Assembly (NCBI RefSeq): GCF_022605165.1
Contig: NC_063079.1
Location: 134,001 to 198,000, forward strand
Length of the DNA stretch: 64,000 nt
DNA from: Purpureocillium takamizusanense
Lineage: Eukaryota > Ascomycota > Sordariomycetes > Hypocreales > Ophiocordycipitaceae
Reading direction: 5' to 3'
The translations under genes and the position numbers were made by a program. This document shows positions 11,265 to 22,060 of this stretch, in pieces (the stretch's first letter is position 1; every line of letters starts with the position of its first letter). The notes beneath the pieces were generated by a model that saw only the letters and a list, made by a program, of their open reading frames with translations, was not told where the DNA came from and did no database searches.

Positions 11265-11881
11265 GCGTCCTCGTGCATCCAGCAGAGCTTGTACGAGAGG
11301 GAGTTTATGGGCCCCGAGTCCAATGTGAGTTTAGTAGTTGTGGATTAAGCGTTCTCCCACTTGGAGGTGGTGGTCATATCGACCAACTCATCGTGATAGA
11401 GTTTTGGGACGATGTGCTCTGCGTACATGTATTGCTTCAATCCAACCTCCCTCTCCGGGGCGCAGGAAGAACTAGGCTTGATGTACTCTCAGTACTCTGA
11501 GTACCAACCGCCATCCTTCCAATCGACAGTCCCTTATCTTGCACACTTTGACAAAGATGTTCCTTAGCATGAGGTCGCCATGCGACAGCGCAATTCGAAT
11601 GGTCAGTTGGTGTGAGAGTGATGTGCACCATATCAACGGCTAGAGCCTCGCACAAGCCCAGACTCCAGACCATCAATCGCTTCTCCACGCCCACACGAAC
11701 GGGTATGTTAATCACATATCATGCACGATTGGCAAGGGTCCTATACCGGATTGCAACTTCTAACTACTACGAACTTCGTACTTCGTGTCATGACCCACAC
11801 CGCACTGTCGGGCTCAACTCGTCAGTAGTGGCTTCATCATCCCCTGACCCGCGCTCAGGCTCTTGACCAACGACTAGATGC
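11265..11881. other. Intergenic between convergent genes
   Basis: No gene recognised. It is the 3' flank of both neighbours. Confidence 0.6.
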
Positions 11882-12747
11882 TCATGTGATGGTGACTTTC
11901 AACCCATCGTCGCGTTCCGCTTCACATTTGTGGTCCGGTTGCCACGCCGGTACACGTGGCCGTGACCCTGTCGGGGGTTTCGGCGCTTCTGGAGCTTGAG
12001 GAGCATCTGGCGCTTTTGGCATGTTCCCCATGTTCGGCATCTTGGGCATTTTGGGCATAACCGGCCATTCTAGCCATTTCAGTGGTGGCCATGCCCGCCA
12101 ATTCGGGGCTTGCGTGTCTCGCCGCTCGTACACCTTTCCGGGCACACTACTGATTAAGAGAATATTGACTCCGTAGGCGATATCTTCCCACGACAAGTCT
12201 TTTGCTTTGGAACTCTATAGAAACGGTCAGTTTAGTACTTAAGTAGTTACCTTTCATATATTCCACAAGATGCTTGAGCTTACATCATCGTAGCACCACT
12301 GGACTTGATGGCTGGGCTGGTTCAGGATGCTCATTTCGCCGCAACTTGCCGGTCGGCTCCTGAGTTTACGCATGTGCTTCACTGTGTTCTCAATACCTGT
12401 CACCAGGCTGTCGCTCCATTCGTCGTACCCGCACTTGCCATGCCACTTAAGTGACCCTCTTGCGTGCAAAGCGTGATCAGCAAGAGTATCGGTGCGCTTC
12501 GTGACGTTTCGGATCTCGTCGTCAACGTGCTCACGCGCCCCGTTGACGGGCGTCGCAAGATCGTGAGGAGAAACCTCCACCTCTCCTCGGGGTTCAACGG
12601 CATGGTTTCGCCCGCGCGAAGCGACCAGGCCGAGAGCCTATTGGTAGTGTGAGTAGATACATTCATCATCACAGCCCTAGACATAAGCGAGCCACGAACC
12701 GGAGAGAGAAGAGTAGAAAGGGAGTAAAACAAGACCGCGGATCTCAT
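11882..12747 (-). CDS. Probable secreted protein of unknown function, 244 aa
   Basis: Three exons fit in phase: 12747-12700, 12637-12284 and 12214-11882. Splicing the 62-nt first intron (CACTAC branch, ATAG acceptor) converts an incoherent frame into a classical signal peptide, MRSAVLFYSLSTLLSP then ALGLVASRG. The mature part is hydrophilic with four cysteines (contexts GKCGY, SCGEM, WCYDD, HKCEA). It carries a proline/methionine/alanine tract, MPKMPKMPNMGNMPK then APDAPQAPEAP. There is no transmembrane segment after the signal, no GPI site and no catalytic motif I recognise. Size, secretion signal and repeats fit an extracellular effector-like or cell-wall protein, but this is inference. Nothing in the immediate neighbourhood indicates a role. 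Confidence 0.6.
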
Positions 12748-13961
12748 GATGACGCAGACAGTACCGGATTATCGTGACTGTTGGATGAAGACTTATCCAA
12801 AAGGCTTGAGAAGAGTCAGCCGGCGCAATTCTTCATGGAGTCAGGCCGACGAATATATACCCTCACTTCTGGGCTTGTCTTGCAGTCAACCTCAGGACTC
12901 CGAGGCCTTTGAGATCAATGCAAGATAGCGCCACACGCACGCAAGCATGGGTAAAGGGTGGTCTGAGGCAACGCTAATCTTCACGTCATGGACTCCCTCA
13001 TCTCCTCGGAGCTAGTCTTCTAACTACACATATTCTTCATCAAGAATCACTCGAGGGACAGCAACATATGACACTGTAGGTAATGATCCTCTGTTCTCAA
13101 TAGCTTGGCGCTTGATGATGATGATAACGATACCAACTATCGCTGAGCACTAGTTACTGCTAGAGCATAGTGCTTGATTAAAAGTTCACCCTGTCTTAAC
13201 GGACCCAGTGCATATACGAATGCAAACAGGGGTGCTCACGGTGGTCATACCACCACAAGCACGCACAAATGGCATACACTGCTGCGCATATGCCATGGTC
13301 TTGGCATTAATGCAGCGCTGCCTCGTCATCCCTTTGCATTGATAGCATGCGAAGCACTGAGGCAGGGCAAACAGACGGTCGGAACACTTTACTTACTACC
13401 GACTTTTCCGCAATCATGCTCCGGAGCTCAGGTGTCCTAAACAATCACGCGTTATGGCATTCCATGAAACAATCCTTGACGCTATGCCCTGGGAACCGCT
13501 AACAGAGAACCAGCTCCAGTCTAGAAGCCGCACTGGCAGGTGGGGAAATGGTGGTCGGGCCGGAACAAGGAGCCCTGCTGTGACGTGTCGTCGGAAGCGG
13601 CCTCTGGTTTATTGACCCCATGGCAGGCGGCATTTTCGTGCGAACGGGGCCTGCTCTTGGGGACGTGAGGTGCTCCCTCTGGCATTGAAGCTTTTGGAGC
13701 AGCCAGTGCCTACCTACCAATTGGGTGACCGCCGCCCATATCTATATCTCCTACCATATATGCTTCGTATGTACCATGTTGTAAGTCAACAAGCGATCTC
13801 GGTCTACGACATGTTCCGATTCAATTTCTTGGCAGGCCACTGCATTCGTATTCAGGCCTTCGGCTGCGGTTCTCATAAAGCCGGCCTCCATGACAGAGCA
13901 TGGGGAACCCTCCCTACACCCATCGCTCAACGATCAAATCATCCGACACATCGGCCCGTCC
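12748..13961. other. Intergenic, no gene recognised
   Basis: Only short frames without motifs are present. GC is somewhat lower than in the flanks. It contains the 5' flank of the secreted-protein gene and the 3' flank of the SDR at 13962. Confidence 0.6.
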
Positions 13962-15042
13962 TCACCATGCGGTGTGGCCTCCATCTATCACCAAATTCCC
14001 TCCCGTCATGAAGCTACTCGCGTTACTCAGCAGGAACAGCGCAGCGCCCTTGTACTCGCTCGTCTCGGCGAGGCGGCCCATCATGTTCTCGCTGCACCAC
14101 TTGTCTCGCAGGCCCGGGTCCTCCTCAAAGTTCTTGAGAACCATGGGCGTCAGCGTGTGGCCCGGGCTGAGGCAGTTGACGCGGATGTTGGGGCTCCATT
14201 CCATGGCCAGGTTGCGGGCGAGCTGGAGGACCGCCGCCTTGGACGAGTTGTAGACGGGGCACAAGAGGCCCTTGTTGGCGACGAGCCCTGACATGCTCGC
14301 TATGAGACACATGCTGCCGCGACTCTTGTGTTTGAACATGGCACGGGCGGTCGCCGTCGCCGTCATGAACACGCCCGTGAAGTTGACATCCATCATCTTG
14401 CGGGCATCCTCTATGGTGTACTCCACCGCTGGAGTCACCAGCTGGATCCCCGCGGCGGCGACGAGGCCATGGAGACCCTTGTTCTCGTCTGCTATAGAAC
14501 TGATGACCTTGTTTAGACTCTCTGTGCAACGGACGTCAATCTGGCGATACTCCAAGGAGCCGCCCCATTCGGGGACGACTCGACTCTGCGCCTGGTGCCA
14601 GTCTGCGTCTGGTCGCTCTAGTCTGTCGAGGCAGTACACTACACGACCCGTCAGTAAAAACTGCAAGTCATTCCCTACAAATATGGGGCAGCATTTCGTG
14701 AGACTACCTACCTTTGCCCCCTGCCTCCACGAGCGACTCTGCCAGGGCGAGCCCAAGGCCTCTCGCGCCGCCAGTCACGACAAACGTTCTCCCAGCCAAA
14801 TTAAAGTCAGCGAACCGCTTATTGCCGACTTCAGCGTGCTTGGGAAGCCCATTAAGGAGACGTCTCTGACTAGCGGCGACGCGGAGATGGGCACTGACTT
14901 CGACAAGCGATGGTCGGACGGTGTTCGAGGAGCGAGCGGGGATGCAGAGTACATGTTTCCCACGACAGCCCATCAGTCTCACGCCAGCTTCTGGCTGCAA
15001 GCTTCGGTGCTGGACGCGTGCCAGTCCAGCTCGAACGGACAT
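13962..15042 (-). CDS. SDR of the D-arabinitol/sorbitol dehydrogenase-like type
   Basis: Two exons, 15042-14712 and 14638-13962, 335 aa. The 73-nt intron (GTAGGT donor, TGTAG acceptor) joins VEAGGK to VYCLDRLERPD. Motifs: TGGARGLG (cofactor), AAAGIQ (NNAG position), IASMSGLVANKG with the catalytic Ser, YNSSK (YxxxK), and a C-terminal TGGNLVIDGGHTAW. The lead FNLAGRTFVVTGG plus this C-terminus is typical of fungal polyol dehydrogenases (D-arabinitol 2-dehydrogenase / Sou2 group), which oxidise sugar alcohols with NAD(P). The N-terminal 70 residues before the fold are basic (several Arg, few acidic residues) and could be a targeting presequence. A shorter start at the Met in LMGCRGKH is also possible. 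Confidence 0.87.
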
Positions 15043-16089
15043 GCTGAAAGCCGCATACAGGTCGGGGCATTGCCCTAGACAGAAAAGAGCGCAACACGAT
15101 GTTGAATAATGGTGTTGGGCTTGCTTTCAACAAGACGCCCAACTACTACGTTACTACATGTTTTAATCAATGACGACGAGCGACACGAGCCTAAACACAA
15201 AGCCTCTGAACCGCCAAGCTGCCGCGCTTGCGTCATGCGCACACTCACCATCGTGAGGGGAGCGACGGCGCGCTCGCCGCAGCTTCACAGCTGAACTTGT
15301 TGCCAGTAGCGCTCCGAGCTTCCGGTCCATCGTCAGCAGTTCCGGCGCCTCCTCCCCACAGTTCAAGCTCCGGCTGATCTCCACCTTGCCGGCTCCCCGC
15401 GCATTCCAGTCGCCCTCCCTCCCGTGATTCGCAAGCGACGCTGCCGGCCGGCATTAATTCAGGCAGAAGATGCCCTGCTCTTTGCTTTCCATCAGTTGTC
15501 GGCTCCATGGCCGGCGCGGATGGGGGCGGGGATGTTCGACGCCACTGCCCGTTGCTCTCATTCTCGACCAGACGTTATGGAGCACAACTAAAACTCCAAG
15601 ACCCGATCGTGTAAGGAAGGGTGGACTCATAGACTAGTTAACTAGTTAGTTGTTGCTCCTTTGCTACCCTAGTCTTCTAGAGTTAAAGACTGGAATTTCC
15701 TGCCAAATTGGCTTTTCCGTATACTAACTCTATCACACCCTTCTGCTGTTGCTGGAGCCTAGCCCTCGATCGGCGACAGGGGGCAGTTTTACGCGGCATG
15801 TGTCCACATTTCCCCTCTGGCGGAAAGACGAACAGCAGCACCGCGTTGATCAACACCATCCTTACGAGCAAGAAGGCAAACCCATTGAAGAAGATCGCCA
15901 GGGGGGGCTATGTGTGATGCCATGTCTATATGCAGGCCTCATGTTATGCAGCCGCATCTTCCCTGATGTGGCACTGCCGTGAAGGCACTGGATGCGGTCC
16001 CTGGGCTATGTCAACCTCACCAGTCATGACACGAATAGCCACCACAAGTTGACGACGGGCAACCGCCATGAACCCATCATCTCATTGAT
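15043..16089. other. Intergenic, no gene recognised
   Basis: Short frames only. It includes the 5' flank of the arabinitol-dehydrogenase-like gene and the 3' flank of the thioesterase gene. I see no repeat or RNA. Confidence 0.6.
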
Positions 16090-16706
16090 CTAGGCTTTAG
16101 GCTTCAGCCCAGCATCGTACTTGCCATGCTCACACGTCGCTACAATCGCACGATCGCCCTTCCGCCTCATGACACCCCTCAGGGCAGCGAGCTTCTTACC
16201 AATCTGAAGAACCTCGCACTCAATGAGCACCTCGTCCCCGACAAACACAGGAAGCATGTAGCTGACGTTGAGCGTGCGCGTGACGCCCAGCATCTCCCAC
16301 GAGCCCGGCGCCAGGAAGAAGGCGACCGGCAGGGTGGTGCACACGTCGAAGATGCTGGCGGTGCAGCCGCCGTGCATGGTGCCCATGTTGTTGCAGTGCT
16401 CGCGCTGCACGGTAAAGGCAAAGGTGACGCCGGGTCGCGGGTCGTTGGGACGGATGGAACAGACGCGGAGGAGCGGGACCCAGTCGGTCATCCAGTTCTT
16501 TGTCGGCTCCATCAGTTGGAGTGCTATTCACGGGACGGTAAAGCCAAAAGGACGTTGCTCACCTTGCCGTTCGAGTCTTGAGCAATGACGTGCAGCCAGG
16601 CGTCGATCTTTTGCTCTGCTGTGCCATGATAGAGGATGTTGTTGTTGCGGCCATTATTCCCTGTGGCTCCCGTCTTTTTAGTATCCTTGTTTTTGGGTCC
16701 GCTCAT
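16090..16706 (-). CDS. Hotdog-fold acyl-CoA thioesterase-like protein (4HBT)
   Basis: Exon 1 (16706-16563) encodes 48 residues ending AQDSNGK before a GTGAGC donor. Exon 2 begins at 16506 or 16497 and ends at 16090, giving about 183-186 aa. The exact acceptor is ambiguous: GGAG or CAAAG, both in phase; the nearer TAG acceptor would lead to a stop. The core shows NNMGTMHGGCTASIFD, the HGGxxxxxxD hotdog thioesterase signature, followed by strands LNVSYMLPVFVGDEVLIE and RKGDRAIVATCEHGKY. Family knowledge: ACOT13/PaaI-like enzymes hydrolyse acyl-CoA thioesters as oligomers. Many fungal paralogues are uncharacterised. The N-terminal extension is Lys/Asn-rich. Confidence 0.82.
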
Positions 16707-17234
16707 TGTTGTCGTGATTTGTTTGGAGTCTACGAACTTTGTACGGATGAACCTGGGGGAATAGAGGGTTCGGAGGAATGATGGCTGCGAGCTTACGGTT
16801 CGGTTCCTCCCCCGCGACTAGGGACGGCTGACAAAGTCGATGCCTACTTTCTCTCCATCTGGATCATATTTCGCTTCTCAAATTCATCCTCAAAATAAGC
16901 CGTCCATGTTCCTTTACCCTTTCAGACCCACGCCTGGGAGACACGTTGGGGGAACATGAACGCGGCCACCTCACGCCTCTCCTTACCATCAAACACGGGC
17001 ATCATCACCACAACCTGCCAGACCACTGAATATCAGGTTATAATCATTCATTAGCTAATCTTATGTAGCTATGGAACAAACTTGTCAGACGCCGTCGCGC
17101 TTGTCCAAACATGTCGCAAAGTAAACACAAAGCACCACAGTCCGGACATCCTCCACGTCCCAAAGCGCGAGCACGGGAAAACACAGTGTCTCCCAGTCAA
17201 GAGAGCCTCGTATGCAGACCAACCACGTTCATGC
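16707..17234. other. Intergenic, no gene recognised
   Basis: Upstream flank of the thioesterase and downstream flank of the SYLF gene. Nothing else seen. Confidence 0.6.
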
Positions 17235-18796
17235 TCACGCGTACTTGACATCGCCGACACCCGGGTGCTGCTTCCCATCGTCTTGGTACGCCGGCGGCGC
17301 CGCTCCTCCCAGCCCAGCAGAGGCTCCCACGGCAGGCACGCCAGTATGATGCGCTGCGCTCTCGCCACTCACCGTGGGCGGCGTCGTGCTACCAGCCAGG
17401 GCACCCGCCTCGGCGCCCCTGAGCGTCTCCAAGAGCGTCTTCGCGCCGGCCGGCCACGTCGTCAAGCTGGCAGCGGACCCCTGCGGGTTCACCTGAGGGA
17501 CCTGACCCTTGAGGATCTGGTCGACGGTGGCGTGGGCGCTGTAAAAGGCGGCGTTGGCATCCTTGCGCTCGACGACGACGGTGCCGTCGACCTGGATTCC
17601 AGCGTAGAAGCCGCGTGACTTGACGTACGAGAAGACGGGCTTGAAGGCGCTGGCGCTGAGGCTGCGGCGGTGGCTCTTTTTGGGATCGTCGCCCGGCTGA
17701 AGCGTCGTCGTTTGGGTCTGCTGCTGCTGCTGTTGGCCTTGCGTCGTCGGAGTGTCTGTGGGAATAGAAGCGGTATTCTTGTCGGTGTTATTCTTCTTAT
17801 CGTCCATGGCCGCGCCAAAGTCCACAGCACCACCTGCTCCATACGGCCCAGCCACGACAGTCAGATCGCTGCCCAGGCTCACGCGCGTATTGGTAAACGC
17901 AGCGAGCGCCTCCTTGCTGTTGATGACGCACACGCAGTCGTAAATGTCGAGCCCGATCTGGAACCCGCCCCCGACGGAGTGCACCTGGATGCCCGAGGGG
18001 GGCCCCCAGGAGCCGTCGGGCAGCCGCGCGACGAGGATGCCGGAGCCGGTGGCGCCGGAGAACTGGAACCCGGCGCGTAGGGTGGTGAAGATGGCGAGGC
18101 CCACGGCGCGCGAGATGACCTTGGGCGGGATGGTGACGAGGACGCGGTTCTTAGGCTTCTCCTTTGTCGGGTCGATGACGCCGCCCGTCGACTCGGTGGC
18201 GTTGGCGTTGGTCGAGGTGGGAGGCTGGCCGGCGCCGGGGTCTGCGTAGACGCCCTTTTCTGCAGGAATATCAGCGGCTGTATAGGCGTCATGTACCGGT
18301 CTGTCATATACTACTCACTGCAGAAGGCTCGGAGAATGGCCGCTGCCTTGTCGCACTCCTTGTCCAGGGGCTCCGGCAGGAAGCTCTGGCTGCCTAGCTT
18401 GTGTGCCAGGCTGTTGATGGGCGCGGCGGCCTTTGCGCCGAGCTGGGAGAATCTCTCCCCCCAGCCCGACTTTTTGCTGTGTCCATGCTGCTGCTGCTGT
18501 TGCTGCTGCTCATGTTCGGACGTGGTGGGCGCGGCGGGTTGGTGATGCGATGTCGATGGCACAGGAGGGGCGCCGCCGGATGGCAGCGCGCCAGACGCCT
18601 CTGTGGGAGGAGGAGGGGCAAAGACGGGCGCTGCGGGGTTGTATGCCGGGATCGCGTACTGCTGGTGCTGGTGATGATCGTGCGGCTGCTGCGGCGGAGG
18701 AGGTGGGAACTGCTGCTGCTGGTCTGGCTGCCCGGGCGGCGGAGGGAAATGGGGCTGCTGATGCTGCTGCTCCTGATGTTGTTGTTGTTGTTGTTG

Positions 18797-18842
<46 letters not shown>

Positions 18843-18997
18843 TACTGCGGAGGTTGCGCGTACTGATGCTGCTCGGGATGCTGTGACTGTGACGGCGCGG
18901 GCGGAGGGCCGGGCGGGGGTGGCGGAAAGTCGCCCTGCTGCTGCTGATAATGGCCCAGCTGCTGGTAGCCCTCTTGGGACTTTTCCGGGTTCGACAT
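17235..18997 (-). CDS. SYLF/Ysc84-type lipid-binding, actin-patch protein
   Basis: Two exons, 18997-18319 and 18259-17235, about 567 aa. The start chosen is the Met of MSNPEKSQEGY. Residues 1-170 are Pro/Gln-rich, including a long glutamine run (18778-18838) and a PPQY motif. The SYLF (DUF500) domain starts near the first exon end (ECDKAAAILRAFC) and continues with IPPKVISRAVGLAIFTT, GILVARLPDGSWGPPSG, GLDIYDCVCVINSKEAL and FSYVKSRGFYAGIQVDGTV, split by a low-complexity insert (KKNNTDKN to KKSHRR). The C-terminus has a second PPxY (APPAYQDD). Yeast Ysc84 and mammalian SH3YL1 bind phosphoinositides and the Las17/WASP actin machinery at endocytic sites. This protein lacks the C-terminal SH3 of Ysc84, and the PPxY motifs suggest Rsp5-type ligase contact (inference). 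Confidence 0.87.
18778..18838. repeat. (TTG/CTG)n repeat, polyGln in the SYLF protein
   Basis: About 20 consecutive glutamine codons on the minus strand, CAA in one half and CAG in the other. Confidence 0.9.
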
Positions 18998-19562
18998 GTC
19001 GGTTGAAGATGCCTGGACTTTTTTATTTTCGGGGTCAGTTGAGGGAACAGAGGGGCGGCACGATGAGATGAGCTGGGACGACAAGGAAGTTGCGCTTTTA
19101 TTAGACTTTAAACGTGTTGCGTGGTTAGTAGGTTACCAGGAACAACCATGGATGCGACTTTATACCACGCAGAGCGACAGTGATATCATCCAGTCTCCAA
19201 GCCCAACAGCAACAACAAGCTCCAAGAGCTCTCAGTGGGCCGCGTAGACGGCGTGGAGCTTGATGTCATCACCCCCCCCTCCTGTGGCTGACGCTGATGC
19301 ATGCGCTTCCTTGATGCCACCACACAGCCTCCAATGTCCCCGCTACGCTGAGCCCTTTCAGGTCAGGGTCCACGTTCCTAGCGGGGTGTTGTTGGCTTGT
19401 TTGGGGGAACCAGCGGTCTGGTAGGTGGTGTCTTCAGGCGAGCCAGCGAGGCGGATGGATCGTGGCTCAAGCTGTCGCGTCTCTGTTGCGCCATCGCAAC
19501 GCACAGCCCAACTCGCTTCGAAGCTCATGTGCGTCGACGAGACGCGAATCGAAACAGACAGC
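18998..19562. other. Divergent intergenic region
   Basis: The SYLF gene (minus) and racemase gene (plus) diverge here. The open frame of the racemase extends upstream to 19425 without conserved sequence. No other gene seen. Confidence 0.5.
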
Positions 19563-20261
19563 ATGAAGACCATTGGCATCATTGGCGGGAGCACCGACAT
19601 CGCCACCGTGGAGTACTACAAGCTCATCAACCAACACGTCCGACAGGAGCTCGGCGGCCTGCACACGGGCGAAATCATCATCAACTCCATGGACCTCGCA
19701 TGGAGCGCGCACTACGTCAACAACCAGCTCTGGGACGAAGGGGCAGCGTACCTGCGCGGCAAGGCGGCGAGCCTGGAGCGCGCCGGCGCCGACTTCATCA
19801 TCTGCGTGTCCAACACCTGGCACCGGGTGGCGGACGAGTTCATGGCAGGCGTCAGCATACCCCTGCTACACATTGCCGAGCCCACAGGCAAGGCCATCCA
19901 GGACAGAGGGCTGAAGAATGTCGCGCTGCTGGGCACAAAGGCAACCATGTCGTCGCCATATCTGCCGGAGCTGTTTGCGGCGCAGTACGGGCTGGTCGTC
20001 ACGGTCCCGACGGAGAAGCAGCAGGATCTGATTGACGGCGTCATCTTTGGCGAGATTTCGTACGGGCGGTTCACGGAAGCGTCTCGCGAGGCGTATCTCG
20101 ACATCATCGACGACCTGGTGGCGCGCGGGGCGCAGGGCGTCGTGCTGGGATGTACCGAGATTCCCCTGTTGGTGTCGCAGGATGACCGGCCAGACGTGCC
20201 CATGTTTGATACGCTGCGGCTTCACGCCAGGGCTGCGGCGATGAAGGCCATCTATGATTAG
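19563..20261 (+). CDS. Aspartate/glutamate racemase family protein (YgeA/L-DER type)
   Basis: Intronless, 232 aa. The start at 19563 gives MKTIGIIGGS, the canonical N-terminus (phosphate-binding GGxS). Conserved features: EYYKLIN, NSMDL, ICVSNTWHRVAD and LGCTEIPLL. Family knowledge: racemization uses two opposed residues. In E. coli YgeA (L-DER) these are Thr83 and Cys197. Here the same numbering gives Ser83 and Cys197, so the first position is Ser rather than Cys or Thr. Cys81 is two residues away. The protein should interconvert or bind acidic amino acids, or act on a related substrate, in the cytosol. The bacterial-type length and lack of introns raise the possibility of horizontal transfer. 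Confidence 0.88.
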   Translation: MKTIGIIGGSTDIATVEYYKLINQHVRQELGGLHTGEIIINSMDLAWSAHYVNNQLWDEGAAYLRGKAASLERAGADFIICVSNTWHRVADEFMAGVSIPLLHIAEPTGKAIQDRGLKNVALLGTKATMSSPYLPELFAAQYGLVVTVPTEKQQDLIDGVIFGEISYGRFTEASREAYLDIIDDLVARGAQGVVLGCTEIPLLVSQDDRPDVPMFDTLRLHARAAAMKAIYD

Positions 20262-21178
20262 CTCGAGGGGGGAGAACAAGGTCGCACAATTGGACTTGAA
20301 TGCGAGGTGGGGAGGCGTTGAGGACGCGGTCACCCGTCATCAAAGCTGTGAAACTCCGAGCCGGACACACGCACACGCACATAGCCTCATGCGTGGGTGG
20401 GCTTTTTTCCGAATTGCCTCAGTGAACCCGTCCCTGGTCTATATCGCGAGGCCATTCAGTGTCTTGGATACCCAGATCTACCTCCGTGCTTTTGTGGTGC
20501 CCAATATCACAAGATAGAAAAGGCTGGCTGAGAATAAAAGCAATCTGGCGAAGATTCCGACAGAGCTTCAGATATGCATCTGGCACGACACCCCTTCTCA
20601 ATGCCTATGCACCCTGGCCTGACTCGTCTCAGCGAACTCTGTCGGCTTTTGGCTGTCAGGAGTCACAAGTTTCCCTCTTACTCCTAGCACGGGTTGAATC
20701 CATGTCATCCCATCATATTGGCCCCCCCCCCCAACACACGACCATCTACCTGGTAACTTATATTGTTTCTACACCCTCGAAAGAAACAGGGCCATGCAAG
20801 TTGAAGCACAGCTGGGGCGGCTTTGCGCTGCAGGTCCCCTGCAGCAGTCACCCACCGCATGCATGGAGCAGTCAAGCAACCAAGATCTAAACGTCAAGGT
20901 TACAGGGCTCGAGTTACACGGATTAAGGCCCCGTGCAGTGCCGGTCGGGCTCCGCTTACACGATAACGTGCCGTCCGTCCCCGCTGCCGCCGCGCGGAGT
21001 TGCATTCTCACATTATCTCTCATCCCAGGATATATCACATCACCACGACACACACTCACCGACCGTGCCATCACAAACTCGCCAGGGCATCTTTCAACGC
21101 GCCCTTCCCCTCTCCTCATCCACTACCCTCAGGGAAGAAAAGAAAAGACACGCATACGGACATACATACACGCCAAGC
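20262..21178. other. Intergenic, no gene recognised
   Basis: Short frames only. There is a C-run near 20726-20735. The open frame of the downstream hydrolase extends to 20933 but shows no conserved sequence before 21179. Confidence 0.6.
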
Positions 21179-22060
21179 ATGACACGCAGCCCGCCGCCCC
21201 CCGACCCGTCCCTCCCGCGCATCCTCTGCCTCCACGGCGGCGGCACCAACGGCCTCGTCTTCCGCATGCAGTGCCGCGGCCTCGTCGCCGCCCTCAAGCC
21301 GCACTTCCGCTTCGTCTTCGCCGAGGGGCCCTTCGCCTCGGACCCGCACCCGGCCATCGTCGCCGTCTACGGCGACTGCGGGCCCTTCCGGAGCTGGCAG
21401 CGCTGCCGGGACGACGACCCCGCGGTCACGGCCGACGAGTCCGCGGACAAGATTGCGGCCGCGTGTCGGGCGGCCATGGAAGCCGACGACGACGATGAAC
21501 ACGAGGGCGGCACCGGCCCGTGGGTCGCGGTGCTGGGATTCTCGCAGGGGGCCAAGATGGCGGCGAGCCTGCTCTGGTCGCAGGAAAGGCTGCGGCGCGA
21601 AGACGAGGAGGACAACGCTGCGACGACGACAGGCACGAGCATAAGAACGAAGACGACGAAGGCGGCTACAGCGACACGTCCTTCGCTGCTGGCCGACTTC
21701 AAGTTCGGCGTCCTCATCGCAGGCAGCCCACCAACCGTATCGCTCGACACGCGCGTCCGGGCTCCCATCCCGCGCTTCTCTATCGACGCGCAACGCTCGC
21801 TGCTCAACCTCGCCGAGTGGCCCGCGTCGAGCAGGGGCGAGCACGCGCTGCGCACGACGCCGACGGTGCACGTCCACGGCGTGCTGGACCCGGGCCTGGC
21901 GCGGCACCGGCGGCTGCTGGCGGCGTACTGCGCCGAGGGCACGACGCGGCTCGTTGAGTGGCAGGGCGACCACCGGCTGCCCATCAAGGCGCCCGACGTG
22001 CAGGCCGTGGCGGATGCGGTGATGGAGGTTGCGCGGGAGACGGGTGCTATTCTATACTGA
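21179..22060 (+). CDS. FSH-family serine hydrolase (LovG/CtnB-like alpha/beta hydrolase)
   Basis: Intronless, 293 aa; the Met at 21179 precedes LPRILCLHGGGTNG, the family's oxyanion-hole segment. FVFAEGPFASDPHP follows. The nucleophile elbow is GFSQGAKMA (Ser in GxSxG), then FGVLIAGSPP, the acid region VHVHGVLDPGLARH and the His in WQGDHRLP. This is the pattern of the FSH1 serine hydrolases, a group that includes thioesterases releasing polyketides (LovG, CtnB) and many housekeeping paralogues. Two low-complexity inserts (DDDDEHEGG and an Arg/Thr/Glu-rich loop) enlarge it relative to the usual 240-280 aa. No PKS is adjacent, so a biosynthetic role is not supported here. Confidence 0.87.
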   Translation: MTRSPPPPDPSLPRILCLHGGGTNGLVFRMQCRGLVAALKPHFRFVFAEGPFASDPHPAIVAVYGDCGPFRSWQRCRDDDPAVTADESADKIAAACRAAMEADDDDEHEGGTGPWVAVLGFSQGAKMAASLLWSQERLRREDEEDNAATTTGTSIRTKTTKAATATRPSLLADFKFGVLIAGSPPTVSLDTRVRAPIPRFSIDAQRSLLNLAEWPASSRGEHALRTTPTVHVHGVLDPGLARHRRLLAAYCAEGTTRLVEWQGDHRLPIKAPDVQAVADAVMEVARETGAILY

